Program-made: the position numbers and the translations under genes
Assembly: GCA_030272585.1 (NCBI GenBank)
Contig: BSYQ01000008.1
Coordinates: 5,766,001 to 5,830,000 of the forward strand
Reading direction: 5' to 3'
DNA length: 64,000 nucleotides
From: Bryopsis sp. KO-2023
Taxonomy: Eukaryota; Chlorophyta; Ulvophyceae; Bryopsidales; Bryopsidaceae
Shown: one piece after another, positions 31,788 to 44,511 of the stretch
Layout of the letters: each line of letters opens with the position of its first letter
Position numbering within the stretch: the first letter of the stretch is position 1
The notes under the pieces: generated by a model
The model's database searches: none
Told to the model about the DNA's origin: nothing
What the model saw: only the letters and a program-made list of their open reading frames with translations

Positions 31788-32504
31788 ATGCCTCGCGGGA
31801 AAGAGCCCAAGACGCCATTAACAGAGAGAGAAAAGCTTCAGTTGAAACAGAGGGGGGATAATCTGCGTCGACGCCAGGGCATCGGCTCAGCCAAGTACGC
31901 GGATTTTTTTTTCCGTCACAGGCGCTCCTACCCCTTCACTCGGAAAACCTTCCCGGTTCTGGGTGGCAGAGTGGAGCCCTCGAACGAAGAGTGGGATGGT
32001 ATAGATCCGGATACCGGCGAGGCCGCGGATTGGCTGAAGGTGGATGACTTCACGACGCCTTCGCGGAGTGGGCAACGTCGGTGTGATGACGACCCGGGGG
32101 CGAATCCCGGTCGGGTCTACGGACGGGGCAAACGAGCGCGTTCTCCTTACTTAGCGCTGGAAGGGCCGTCCAGCAAGACCCTGGCGCTCACCTGGACAGA
32201 TGCGGACGCAACCGTCAAATCGGAATCGTCGGGGGGGTCACCCATGGAGCTGGAGGCGCCAGCCAGCCGAGGGGGCGGTGAAAGCCATCGCACCCTCCAC
32301 CGAGACTTGAAGATGCTAATGGACGCCTTGCGGCAAATTCCGACGCCCCGACGAGCGGCTTTGGCTATAGAGGGAATGTTATCCAAACCGGAGGTGCAGT
32401 ATGCCTTGGAAAAGTTTGGGACGGGGTCGGAGTTGGGATTGACGCGGAAGGAGCTGGCGGCGATCGCTGTCTTGCAAGACGCTGTTTCGTACCAAGGTCA
32501 GTAG
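31788..32504 (+). CDS. basic protein of 238 residues, intronless, unassigned
   Basis: It starts at ATG 31788 in a GCACCATGC context and reads MPRGKEPKTPLTEREKLQLK. The N-terminal 60 residues are strongly basic (KQRGDNLRRRQG, FRHRRSYPFTRK). The middle is acidic and polar (EEWDGIDPDTGEAADW), followed by GRGKRARSPY and a Ser/Gly-rich linker. The C-terminus is predicted helical (RTLHRDLKMLMDALRQIP, AALAIEGMLSKPEVQYAL, LTRKELAAIAVLQDA). No domain is recognised. The charge pattern suits a nucleic-acid- or chromatin-binding protein, which is only inference. There are no splice signals inside, and base composition is GC-richer than flanking DNA. The frame is open upstream to 31677, but the in-frame region there shows no protein-like pattern. 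Confidence 0.6.
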   Translation: MPRGKEPKTPLTEREKLQLKQRGDNLRRRQGIGSAKYADFFFRHRRSYPFTRKTFPVLGGRVEPSNEEWDGIDPDTGEAADWLKVDDFTTPSRSGQRRCDDDPGANPGRVYGRGKRARSPYLALEGPSSKTLALTWTDADATVKSESSGGSPMELEAPASRGGGESHRTLHRDLKMLMDALRQIPTPRRAALAIEGMLSKPEVQYALEKFGTGSELGLTRKELAAIAVLQDAVSYQGQ

Positions 32505-34300
32505 CACGTGGGGAAAGTGTGGTTGGGAGAAGGGGGGGGAAGGGGGCTGGTCGACTTATTTTTTCTTAAAAAATAAGTTGAGGGTGCGAAATCTCCGCAG
32601 AGGGAGAAAAAAATGGGGAAAAAGAGAGTGCGATAGCTTTCTGGGAAGGGTCTATTGGCGGCGAAAACTGTACAAGATAGAGGAGGGGCGGAAACGAAAA
32701 AGACGTTGAGCAAGATGCGCAGGAGCAGTCGGTTGTGAAAGGAAAAAAAAAAAAAGAACTCGAAAAAGTTCCTTCTGTATCAAAAAAGATGGGAGTCGTC
32801 AGGCTCTCTCTTTTTTTTACACTGGTGTTTTTTTTTTCGGTTCGATTTCAAAGGTTTTTCAGAAAACGTAAAGTATATGTATTTACATGAACGTGGGGGG
32901 TTTTGCTTGTTTCTGTACAAGGAGAGTTTTCTTTTCGGTTTTGGGGAATCGAGAAAGTTTTCGGGGAGGAAAAAAGGTGACGCGGAGAAAAGAGAAAGGT
33001 ACGACGACTTGTGGAGAAAAAAACGTCCGCGTACGGAAGAAAAAAAAAGAAACGAAAGGAGCTCTTGAAGGGATTCGGGGTCGACGCTTATGCAACGTAG
33101 AGATGGGATGGATCCTTTTTATTCGGTTGTCGTGTCTTTGTTTTCCCTTGGTGTTTTTTTTTTGAAGTCGCTGGTTGTCAGCAGGAGGGATTTCGGAGAG
33201 AGGGGGGGAATCAGGCAATCGCGCGAGAGGGGATTTCTGGGTGTCGGTTATGTTTATTTATTGTCGTATTGGCGGAGAAAAAAAAAAAAAGAAAAGCAGC
33301 GGGGAAGGTCGGTTCCAGTTTTTTTTTCAAAGGAGAGGAAAGAAAGAAAGAGCTGTTCGAAACAAAAAAAGTCCGATCGACGCTCATCATTCGCGTTCGT
33401 AGTGCTGGAGAGATGGGAAAAAAAAGAAACGAAAAAGGTTGCGAGCGCGCGAGAGAGAGACAGGCAATCAGGGGAAAAAAGGTGAAAGGAAAAAAGAGTG
33501 TCATGATCGTAGGGGGAAACTCCGAAAAAAAAAAATGTGACTGTGTAAATTGAAAAAAAAAAAAACAAAAGGGAGGGGAGGGGATGAGGGGGGGGGGTGG
33601 GGGGGTTGACCAAAAGATATTACAAGGTGTAGAGAGAGAGAGAGCTTATCGAAGGGGGGAAAAAAAGGAAACCAGAACATGTGGGAAGAGGCAGGTTATT
33701 TTTGGGGATCCTCGGGAAAAATCGATTTAGAAATCACACTCTTTTTTTTTCCTTTTTGCTTTTCTTTTGGCCTGTATTGATTTAGAACTGTTTTATCATC
33801 ATCAGGGAAGAATTTCAGACATGTTGTTGAACCATGCTTTTTTTCTTTTCCTCTTTTTTTTATTTCGTTTCTCTTTTTGTTCTCTGTTTTTTTTCCCTTC
33901 TTCTTCTTCTTTTTTTTTTTTTTTTTTTAACCTTTGATTTGAAAGTATCAAGTTTGATAGGATGGATTCACATGCAACCAACCTTATATATAAACAAATT
34001 TTCGAAAGGCAGAAGGGGTTTGAGAGAAAAAAAGTTGAAAAAAAACAAAAAAAACAAAAAAAAACGATTGTGTGCATAGATTTCTTTCTTGTTTCTTTTT
34101 TTGGGGGAGGGGGGGGGGGATATGAGTCCATTTCGCTGGTATTTTTTTTAGTTGTCAGAATTCGTTACTCTTTAATCAATTTTAAGGAGCTGTTGTTTTT
34201 TTCGATTCACCACGAGAGAAAAAAACCCTCATTCGTAATTCATATTCGACGAAATTATGCATGCGATCAACTCATGGTGGGGGTGAATTTAAGCACCCAA
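32505..34300. other. low-complexity purine-rich region, no gene
   Basis: From about 32890 to 33680 the plus strand is mainly A and G (GGAGAAAAA-type runs). After 33720 it switches to T-rich, pyrimidine-rich DNA. Long open frames rich in Lys/Arg/Glu (plus) or Phe/Ser/Leu (minus) follow from this composition and are not genes. A T-G homopolymer block lies at about 34098-34120. Confidence 0.65.
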
Positions 34301-35427
34301 GAAAATATGGTTTTATGGGTTTTTCCTTTGGAACGGAATCTATGAATTGAAATTTTAGTGGCCAACGGGTCAATTCAGCAGTGAAATTATTTCTGTGGTG
34401 CATACAAGAATGATATACAGATATGATTGCTCCTTTGTGCCAAGTGCAAAATTTTCTGCTGAAAGCTGAGGTCCATCCAGCAAACATCAACAGCAGAAAG
34501 GGAGCCAATGAATTATTTTTATTTTCATTTCTCAACATCCAGACCGGTTGTATCTGAAGCACTTAAGGAGTAACAATTCAAACTTTGGAGTAAATTAAGA
34601 CTAAATTTTTTCTTCCTGGTGGTTATGAGAATCATTCAAATCACCCACCACACAAATTATTGCCAGAATGAAACAAACAACAATTGTAGCACATGAATTG
34701 TTGTGCGGATTTTTCCACAGCTTTTTTCAAATACCATCGTTTTTCAACTTCTAGCTCGAATTCTCTTTATTGGGCAATGTTTGGTACCATCGCTCCAGAT
34801 CTAGCATTCGGATTTTTTTTTCTTTCAGTGTAGCCAACCCCCATCATCATATCATAAGAAAAACACAGAGCCAGTGACCTTTTATTTTTACCACCCTCCT
34901 CTTCAATTTTCCAATTTTCTTTTTAGACTGAGCGAAGCTTCTATCACATCATTTTTGGGCTTCTGTTGGCACTGCCACCCCCAAAATTCATACAGATCAA
35001 ATTTTACAAAGTCATCCAAATTTTCATGGAGTCCAATCTAACCATCCATTCTGAGCATCACAATTTCCATTTTTTCCACATGCCTTACAAATGCGACCTT
35101 TCCATCAGATTTTCGAAAATAAGCAATCGCCGCCATCCATGCACATTCCCAAAGAGGACCCCTCTTACACCGGCTCTCCTCGAGAAAAACCCAAATTCCC
35201 ACTGTTTAAAAGAAAAAAACGGAAACCTCACCAGCAATCGAATGATCTTGCAAGCCCCATCCAACTGCTGTTTAAAAACCGAACGAAATCTCAGCTTGTC
35301 CTTTATACACCACAAAACATACCGAATCTAAACACAACATCAACGAAAAATTCCCGTTCCCCCCCCCCCCCCCCCTCAAAAAAAAAAAAACGAAAGAATG
35401 TACAAACCAAACAAGAAAAGCTCCTGA
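34301..35427. other. intergenic, no gene identified
   Basis: AT-rich DNA containing a C16 run followed by A12 at 35360-35389. No domain-bearing frame was found. It includes the 3' flank of the oxidoreductase gene, whose stop is at 35428. Confidence 0.55.
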
Positions 35428-38139
35428 TTACCAGGAATATTCTGCTCCCTGGGTTGGTTCTGAGCTGGGTTTCTCTTCTCGCTTTTCCTTGAGGTCGATT
35501 ATGAGTTTTCCATGGGCGCGGCCGCTCTTGCTGAAATCGAAAGCTTCTTGGACCGATCCAAGACCATCGTACACTTTGTCAGTGACTGGTATCAGTTGCC
35601 CTTTTTCCATGTAGGAGGCCAGCTTGCGGAGAACCTTTCCATCAGGTTTGGCATCTATTTTTGTATACCTGAATTTTCAAATTCAAATTTTGGCACCAAC
35701 AGATACTTCAACCTATAAACAAGTCTTACTGCATAGTTTTCCTTTAAATTGGGTTTTCGATTTTACAAATGCCATCCCACCCAGTCGTGGAAATCATTCT
35801 GTGAATTGGGGTGACGGATCGGACCGATCGGCAAAAAAAGAACAGAAAAACTTTTTTTTCTTTTTTTTTAAGGAAAAGAGTAATAATATGGCCATAACCA
35901 CAACGCGCTGCTGGTTCTCAGATTTTCCCCCTCACCTCACTCTTTTCCCATCACCAGATACCCCTTGGAAATGCTTAAACATTGAGTCCGTTTTCTGGCC
36001 TTTGCGCAAATGGCTGAGACTGGGAGGACCTGTCACATCGACCAGAATTCCGGAGCGTCTCAGGATGCTGGAAACTCGGCGACACTTATCATCATACCCA
36101 ACAGCATCCACCTGTCTGAACAAAAACAAGACATTCAGCAATTGAAAGAACTGAAGCAGTCCGCTAGGGAGGACCCCCTAGATATCGAACTGCTCATTCC
36201 ATTCAAGAATCACTGGACTTCAATCTGCTTGTCCACATCTAAACTCTCTTATTTCATAAATGAATATTTATATTAATTTATTCTTTGAATCTATTAACAT
36301 TCAGTTTACATCAGGCAAACTTGCCCAATCGAAACGAGGTGATCCAGCCTTTGATTCTTCAATTTTTATTTCAACATTCGAACATTTCTTTTGCAAATTT
36401 TCGAAGTAATCGATCGGCTGACTTGGCTGTATGTGTGTCTTACATAAAGAGATTTTGGCAAACAAGCCATATCTCGCTTAAGGGTGGGTTCAGCAGTTCC
36501 CAGCAAGATCATCAAATTCACTACTCAAGGGGGGTTCAAACCGGCCAGTCAGACTCAATGCTTCTAACATCTAGGATTCCTACCACACAGTCGTAGCGTT
36601 CGGCCCCCACAGCTTGTTCAAAAAACTGGGTATGGTAGTCGATGACTAGGTCGGCACCCAAAGCTTTCACCAAAGCTGATGAGCTCTTGCTGCAAGTCAC
36701 GGCAACAGCATCGCATTTGCAATGAATATTAGCTATTTGCACAGCCAGAGTACCGACCTGAAGTTTTAAAAAAAAGCAAAAAATTGAATTCAACATACAA
36801 CACGCAGGCTCCTATCCCTCATTCAGCATTTCTAACAAAAAAAAAGGTCAGCTCAAGCATTTTTTTTTGTTGGTTGAAGTGCTCATGGAATGCCAATAGT
36901 ATTACTAATTGAAATATTTTTTCCTTTGACTTTGTTGCTTTTTTAAAAGAAAAAGGGGGGGGGGGGGCAGAGGGGAAAGAGTTGTTCAAAATCGACAATA
37001 GCCTACCCCTCCAGCTCCTCCAAGGATAAGAACTTTGGACCCTTCTTTCAATTGGGCAGTTTCCACCAGAGCTTGCCATGCAGTAAGGCCTGCTAATGGA
37101 ATCCCAGCAGCATCGATAAAACTGACATTCCAGGGTTTCCTTGCACAACACTTCACATTCAGTATGACAAAAGCTGCGAAGGATCCGCTGGCCAGCTCCT
37201 CCGGCTTCATGCCGTCAAGACCAGTGGTTAGCTTTTTACCCGTCGTGCCAAAAACCTCATCCCCTGTGACACAATGTGGAGCACTCAATATCCAATTGTC
37301 CCCCATTTACTTTTGTATGAAAGCCTGAAACCATCCAATCACTGTGCAAATCCTTCCTCAGATGGGCTCCTGGATTGCCAAAAATTTGTCAATTGAGGCC
37401 AGCCACATTCAATTTCCACTTTGTTTTTCTTTTTTTCCCCCCGAAAGGTTCGCACGGAAAAAAAAAGAGCAACTCTAATTCCAGAGTCGCCCTTCCCCTG
37501 TGTTCTTGGTCATTCTTTCAGGGAAAGAGTTTTACTTTTACATATATTCATTAATAGAAAGGTCAAGAAATCAGACCTTGATGCCATTCAGTGACGCCCG
37601 GTCCGACAGCAACCACCACTCCAGAAACATCTTTCCCAGGGACGAACGGTGACTGCCGGAGGAAGGGCGGGACTGTCGCCAGCAAATTAGTGTTGAACCA
37701 ATCTATGGTGTTCACGCCGGCAGCATGTACCTTCACAACCACACATTCTGAGTTGAATTCTCTCCCTGAAATGATTTCAAGGAAACTGGTTGATGGTGGG
37801 TGGGACGCCACACACTCCACATGGGAAGCCTTGATGTCTAACAAGAGGCAAAATCGGTGAAGTGAATTTCTAAGTTAATCTTACTTCGATGAGGATCTCC
37901 CCAGATTTCGGAGCTGGAACAGGAATTTCTGCAATTCGCGGTTTCCGAAAAGGGGACTCTCGATCCACCACCAGCGCCGTGCGGTTTGGTGGATAGTCAT
38001 CGTAACAAAGAGGTTTCCGATCGGTCGAAGACGAGATGTTCTTCACTCCACGTGCAGCCCGCAGAATTCCATTGGAAAACCTGCGCGATGGGGCTGGATG
38101 CGCGGTGGGGAGGGGGTAAGGTGCAGCGAAGATGGGCAT
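35428..38139 (-). CDS. MDR-family NAD(P)H:quinone oxidoreductase (RTN4IP1-like)
   Basis: Six exons (38139-37885, 37730-37577, 37263-37007, 36757-36584, 36111-35936, 35668-35428) close in phase to 418 residues. After an Arg/Ser-rich N-terminus of about 45 residues that could be a mitochondrial targeting peptide come GEILIEVHAAGVNTIDW, FVPGKDVSGVVVAVGPG, GDEVFG, AAGIPLAGLTAWQAL, the nucleotide-binding loop VLILGGAGGVGT, VAVTCSKSSSALVKALGAD, VIDYH and ILVDVTGP. These are the GroES-like and Rossmann halves of zinc-less medium-chain dehydrogenases, closest by eye to RTN4IP1-type quinone oxidoreductases. The reaction would be NADPH-dependent reduction of a quinone or enone. No zinc-ligand Cys cluster is seen. 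The extra C-terminus KEKREEKPSSEPTQ is lineage-specific. The 35936 donor (GTGAG|GTGAG) was chosen because it alone keeps the frame. Confidence 0.88.
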
Positions 38140-38579
38140 CGAGACGGATTTCGATACGGGGGTTCGGGTGGTGGCGACTACAGCAGTCTAATGAGTCTCC
38201 CCAGCTGTCCTTTCTTCGATGCAGTCCGTGGACGCAGATCTTTTTCACTTTTTTCACCGCGGATAGTATCTGCTAGGTGTCCGTCACCAGTCAGACTTCT
38301 GTACGAACGAGCCAATTCGTCGAGGCAACCTGCATCCTGGCTCGAATAGTGGTGTGAGTTTGAGGGTCACTTTTTTGCTGGTGGGTTCCCCCCCTCCTCC
38401 CCCAGGGGAGACATTAGCAGAACTCTGGCTGATCTCTTAAAAAGTTAAAATCCAAATGTAACTCAACAACCATGGATTACAGGACACCAACCCACCAGCC
38501 TGGGAACACAAACCGAAAAAAATATGAAACTTCCACAAAGAAACCCCCTCCAGACAGGAACCAAGCAGATGCAAGCCGA

Positions 38580-41500
38580 TCAACCCTGAAAGCCTTTGGC
38601 AGCCCTCGCTCTGTGTTCTTCCAAAAGTCGTGTTAGAGTGACGGAAACCCATTGGTGGTGGATCTGCGCCCTGACTACGTTCTGAATGTTTTCCAGTATA
38701 CAGTTGACTTGGCCGAATCCATACACCTGCCACATCAAGAAGAAGGAATCAGATTTCCATAAAACATCCACGTTTAGCTATGCAAAGTCTTACACGTTTA
38801 TGTGGTGGTCTTAACACAAGTGATTTTCCACCCAGCCTAGCGGAAAAAAAAATGAACAAATCTGGAAGGATCTTACTTGCAGCCCGTCATGCTGTCGTCC
38901 AGCTTTGGGCATGAACTCCACATTGTTTTCTTCGGCAAAATGTTGAACCAGCTCTCGCAAGGAGTAATTTTCGGAAGGCTCCATGATCCCACTGGGGGCT
39001 GCCGCCGGCGTTCGGTTGGAGGGCAACCCTGGTTCGAAAAAGACGAAAGCTCCAAATTGAAAACCCGCCCACCGATACAAAAATCTCTCCTACACAGCTC
39101 TGGCCCGTTTCTTTCATTTTTACATTTTCTGTTTTTGTGGGTTTGAAGCGTATATATCTGTACATATCCAGACAGCCATTGTAGCCTGCAAGCCAGTCAG
39201 GGAAAAGCAGAAGAAAAACATCAGCACAAACCTGTGTTGTAGCCGGCCAGAGAGGGCAGGTCCGTTCCATCCACAGCACAATTCATCATGCTGAGAGCAT
39301 TTCCTAATTGGGCTGCGATCCTAGAATCCTCCCCGATATGTTCCGGAATGATTTCTTTCCAGCCCAGATACCATTGAGTGACCTCCTCATAATTCGGATT
39401 GTTTGAAAGCCATTGATGCAAAACCTACAGCATGCATATTCCAAATCAGGGGTTTTCTTTTCGACTCCATCTGTTTTTTCAAACAAAAAACCGACTAAAG
39501 CCCAATTGCTGTGCACAAGATATGACTTCTCACGGACCTGTAGCCATTTCGGAAAGAACTGCGATTCAAGCAATGGCACCATGTGTTTCAAAGGAATCAC
39601 ATCTTTCCATTGCATGACCCAGTGGATTGGCTTCAAATCCTGAGCAACGGGGTTGATTACCAGTTCCTTCAAACAAAAAACAAAGGAAAGAGTCACACTT
39701 GCTCACACATTTTCTCTTCTTTCAAATTCTGGAACCCTGGTGCACTCGTATATTTTCATTTGCAGAAATTCGTTCAAACCATGAGCAAAAAGTCAACGAA
39801 GTGAAGGGGATTGCAGTTGGAAAAACCTTTCAACATGCATGCCCGAAAAGCAGAGGATTCTTCGAAAAATGCTAAAGTTGATTATTTATCAACCCATCCA
39901 TGGATACTCTGTATGATTGGACCCCAGTCAACACCTGTAATGCGAACGCTAGCTTGGGTATGATGGATCTGAGCAAGAGATTCTCCCAATCGTGCTCACT
40001 GAACACTTGATGCCAGGGGGACAGCAAAGCAAATGCACTCCCATCCGATGCATGCCACGACTGGAGAGTTCAACAACCATTCGAGAGATTTAGCTTAGTG
40101 CATCCCCAGTTTCCTCAACCGGGAAAGACAGGGGCAGGGGGGGGTTGTTCGAAAGCACAAGGGGAAAACACGCCGACTGAAAAACATAAAAAACCCAGGG
40201 AAATTCACAAAATCTGATGAAGTCATGGTAAAAGAGAGGATTTCTGATCAGCCATATTCCGAAAAAGAACAACTCCCAACCTACTTACTTGGAGAGCAGT
40301 GGAAAGGCGGAACACGATTGTAGGGTAGAGGTCGGCCATTCTTTCGCCGAGATACGGCAACCAGGGGTGCATCCACACATGCACAGCGATCCTTTCTTGC
40401 CTTGGCTCCCAGACCTCCACAAGAGCTCTCAATTTGGGGAAAACCAGCGCATCCAATACATGACTCAGCACGCTGCTGGGCCAGATGCTTTCCCAGGTTT
40501 CCACCAATCGAATGAGGGGTTCGGGATTTCGGGGCTCCCATCTATTAGTAATTGCAGAGCGGATTGATGGCACCAGTGCTTCGCAAATCAGGATAGTGAA
40601 TGGCTCTGGGGATGCAACATCCTGCGAAATTATTAAGAGAAAACAGTCAAAATACACTCCACCTTTTCTGCCTTTCTGACGTTATGTAGTTTCATTTTGC
40701 AAGAGACGGGAGGGGTGTTTGCTTGAATACAGACAGGAATGATTGGACTGCTTGAATAGTGTTCTCCAGAAATAGAATGGTAACGGAATGGCTTTCTTGA
40801 AATAACTACTTCTATGAAATATCATATAGGTAAAACATGGCACACTGCTTTCTTTTTCTTTTACCACAATGCCTTGAAATCTCACACTGTCAAGCCATTG
40901 TGGAAGACTGCCCATTTGGAACAAGAAAGAGTAACAAATAAATATTAATAAATAATACGAGTATAGGTATTTTAAGTAGGTGCAAAAAACCTATTCATTT
41001 GTTCATGGTTAAGCGGTTTCCATGTTGAAGCGTTTTGGGAGGTAAAAAAGTGTGTATGTGAATGTGTCATGCACCCTATTGGGGGTGTTTTCGACAACTT
41101 CTTTTCGCCCCCCTCCCTCTCTTTTTATTATTATTATTTTTTTTTCTTTCTTTCTTTTTTTTCTCATTTTTTTTTTCCGTCGGTCACCAGTTCTTTTTCG
41201 AGAAAATCTCGACCTCGAAAATTGCCTCCCTCTGGGCGGCACTATTGAGTAACAAGTCTCTCCAATTCAACACCTCCAGTAAACCGTGGCTGGGATTTTC
41301 TAGGGGGTCCCAGCCAGCAAAAAGTCGCTGAAAAGGAACAAGAATCTGCAAAACATTGGAGCAAAAAAACTTGCAGTGAGCTTCCCCAGACTAACACGCC
41401 GCCCCAAAAAATATAACTTCAAATACTTATGCGGAAAATTACATTGAACTTCAATAAATATAACTTCAAACACTTATGCGGAAAATTACATTGAACTTCA

Positions 41501-44095
41501 AATACTTATGCGGAAAATTACATTGAACTTCAATAAATAAAAAAAATATCCCGCCCCAATTTGCCACTGAGAAAAGAAAATCACTTTTATTTTAATTCAA
41601 GAAAAAAGAAAGAAAAAAAGTGAACAAATTCAAGGGGAGAAAAAGAAAAAGAGCACCTGACCAAGCGCTGTTGCTGCGATTCCATACAGAGTGTATTCCT
41701 GTTGGAAATTTTCCAGCAGGGCTTTGTAGCCTTTTTGAACGCCAGCCAAATCACTCATGGCATTTAATTGGGAGATCTCCGAAATGCCTTCCAGCAAAGC
41801 TTGGAGCCTTTCCGCTTCTTTGCTTCGAATTTCAACCTCGGAAACCAATCGCTTTTCTTCTCGCCCAAGCATCACCTATCCACCATGGCCGTTACAAATA
41901 TTTCTAATCAGTTATTTCCATCCCCCCCCCTTTTAAAAAAGAAAAAAAAAACACAAAACAAAATACTAAGCATAGCATTAACCTATCTATGGTCCTTTTG
42001 AGTTTGACAAAACATACCTAGTCACAGAAACCATCCAAAAAGTTGCAGATGTCAAAACGGAAAAAAAAGAAGCAAAAACACGTTCGTTTTTCTTTTTTTT
42101 CAAATTGCAGTGCAGGCGGTACAGCTTACGGCTTCGTCCTCCTTGTGCCTGAGTTTCACATCCACTCTTTTTATGTCAGCTTCAGCCATGTCCACCAAAA
42201 GCTTCATGTTGTGTTGCAGCTCTGGCATCGGCACTTTCTCCAGAGGATTATCCTCCTCCGCCTCCTCCACGTTCAAATGCTCCAAATTCGTCACGACACG
42301 TGCCTGCTTCCAAAAAGAAAAAAGGTAAGCAATAAGCTTTTTGCAGGTGTTTCTTGACAAGTGTCAAGAGCCCTTCATTCGACAGGAGATTGGAAGGACC
42401 ACCCGGGGGGGGGGGGGGCTGTTGGTGGAATCGAGACGTTTGCATCAACAACAAGAAAGAAAAGAAGAAAGAGATCTCCATTCAAATAAACAAAAGGTAA
42501 AGAAACTCGCCTGTGGACCCCTCATGTCAATAACGGGCTGGGCACAGAGGCTGGGTCTTTCTTCTTCCTGTGCCAATAAATCCTCTGGAGTCCGGTAGAC
42601 TCTCTTCTTCCTCTCGGCCCCATGCCTTTTCTTCCACAGCTTCTCTTTGGGTTGCACCTTCTGGGCCTTTGCCATCTGAACAATTCATCCAGAAGCAGTA
42701 AGCACTCCAACCCCATGAATTTCTCAAGAAAACAAGAGGTAACCCTCCCCACTCCCTTGGGGCAGCATGTCGAACACAGCCAAAGACCCTGGACTATGGC
42801 ATTTCCCTTCCAATGTACTGTATTTTGCACCTTGAGAAGTCTCTTTTTCTATGCATTTCCAGCTGACCAACAAAGAAAAAAGTGTGGATTTCTGTACATG
42901 GACCTCACCTGAGCTTCTTCTTTCACTATTTTATCGGCATCTGCCACCAGCGCCATTCCATGTTCCCGATATTCTCCGAAACCCATGCCCATTCCTTTCG
43001 GCCTCAGTCTCTGTTCGATGGGTTTAGTAATTCCTGCTCCATCTCTTCCCAAACCTTGTCCCGGCTTGTAACCCATTTTCGCCAACAATTTGGCACCGAT
43101 TCCCTTCGTGTGTTTTTCGAAAGTGCCGAAACCAGCCTTTTCTGCATCTTTCCAAGCTTTACCCAGTTCGACTTTTTCCTTGTGTTCCCTATGTCTTTTG
43201 GCAGCGGCATCTCGAATTCTGAATATTGAAGAAAGAAAAAAAAGAAAAATTGTGTTATTGGTGACCACAGGAAATGATCTTCTTCTATTACCAAGATATA
43301 TAAACAAAACATTGATTCAGATTTTTATTTTTTTTCTTGTTTTCTTTTTTTTTGGGGGGGGGGGGAGAGTGGGAAGAGGTGGAACCTATTGACCACCGCT
43401 TCCCTTCGTTAAAACATTTGTTATTGTTCCTCTTCGAATGAAAATCTACAGTTCAGGGGATTTCGAAAGTTGAAAATTATGTCACACAGCATGCTCCCAA
43501 AGTGGCTTTGTTGATTGTACATTCCAGGCAAAAGAAAAAAAAATCTAAAACAGCTCACCTTCTTCCCAGTGCAGTGGGCAAGACACCATCCTCGACCTCC
43601 ATATCGCTGCTTTCCTCTTTCGGAGGTTTCATTGGACCTATGGTTTGGACATCATCCCCACTGTCTTCCTTTTTCACCACTTCAGCCCCACTTTCCTTTT
43701 CTTCAGTAGTGTCAGTTTGCATCTGCAAAAACATTCAACTATTTCTGTAAAAACACTGTCCTAGGTTTGCCACCTTCACTCCTTTCGCGGTCAATACTTC
43801 AGAAATGCCCTTGAAAAGGTAAGAACGATGCATCCTCAACGCCCACCCCCCCGCTTACTCTTCCTGTCGACACGAACGCCACTGGTTTGGAGTAATTCGC
43901 CAGAGGTTTTCTCGGACCCCTCCCTCTGCGTTCATCGTCAGAGCTGTCGTTACCAGCAAACACTCCATACAGCTTGTCATCCTCCGTTTGCGTTTTCTGC
44001 CTTTTCGATCGATAGAAGAATTCTCCCCCAATCCATTCACCCCCCTCATAGTCGTTGTCCATGTTCAACCGCACATATTGCTCATCGTCCTCCAT
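38580..44095 (-). CDS. TFIP11: TFIP11/STIP G-patch protein, spliceosome disassembly
   Basis: Thirteen exons (44095-43859, 43722-43559, 43218-42909, 42675-42511, 42303-42130, 41875-41657, 41345-41214, 40621-40289, 40060-39935, 39666-39538, 39424-39232, 39028-38877, 38726-38580) close to 826 residues, matching the usual length of about 830. The acidic N-terminus (MEDDEQYVRLNMDND, KLYGVFAGNDSSDDE) precedes the G-patch GIGAKLLAKMGYKPGQGLGR at about 155. A long helical GC-factor-like region follows: LWKKRHG, VIDMRGPQ, ELQHNMKLLVDMAE, LVPSIRSAITNRWEPRNPEP, HVWMHPWLPYLGERM, SWHASDGSAFALLSPWHQVF, FFPKWLQVLHQWLSNNPNYE and the C-terminal FAEENNVEFMPKAGRQHDG. The family activates the Prp43 helicase through the G-patch to dismantle the intron-lariat spliceosome in the nucleus. 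Intron 4 begins with GC rather than GT (42510). The start Met is taken at 44095; the frame stays open upstream. Confidence 0.93.
41410..41539. repeat. tandem repeat in a TFIP11 intron
   Basis: The unit 'acttatgcggaaaattacat' with its 'tgaacttcaa' flank occurs three times in the intron between exons 6 and 7. Unit length alternates between about 37 and 50 bp because an 'ataaatat' segment is present or absent. Confidence 0.8.
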
Positions 44096-44511
44096 TCTTC
44101 TTGCAGCTCGTTTCAACGCTTCTTGAGAAAAAGCGAGAAGCCCACACAAGGTCACGGTTTCTTCTCTGGGCAAAAAAAGAAACCAATGCAATAAAACGCA
44201 CCCTGTCGTATTTTTTTCAGGATACGATCTGAAAAATTCCTTGTCAGCAACTCCTCTCGGAAAAACAAAGTGGGTTTCTCTCCACAGGTCTTGCCGTTTC
44301 GCCATCGATGAATGGCCTCCTAGCCAATAGAACCTTGTTCTCCTTCGGGGAGGGTCGCCCACCCAAGCGCACTCCGCTGAGGTAGGGAAATGGGATCGAA
44401 GTTCCATTAGTTTAGACGTCAGCTCAAGAATTCTCGTAGAACGCGCGCACGTCTGCTGTTTTCCTAAGGCCTATAGATCTCGCAGAGCTCTGTAATTGAG
44501 GGAAGGTTTTG
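44096..44511. promoter_or_regulatory. shared divergent promoter region, TFIP11 / acetyltransferase
   Basis: The two start codons are head to head with 416 bp between them, leaving room only for a common, bidirectional promoter. No TATA box is obvious. Some of the region could be 5' UTR, and the TFIP11 frame stays open through part of it. Confidence 0.5.

Noticed and set aside
33090-34345. Lys/Arg- or Phe-rich ORFs of 80-131 codons
   Set aside because: They follow directly from purine- or pyrimidine-only composition.
40682-40924. Extra TFIP11 exon (SLPQWLDSVRFQGIV)
   Set aside because: Its splice phase does not fit; joining exon 41345-41214 directly to 40621-40289 keeps the frame and the family pattern.
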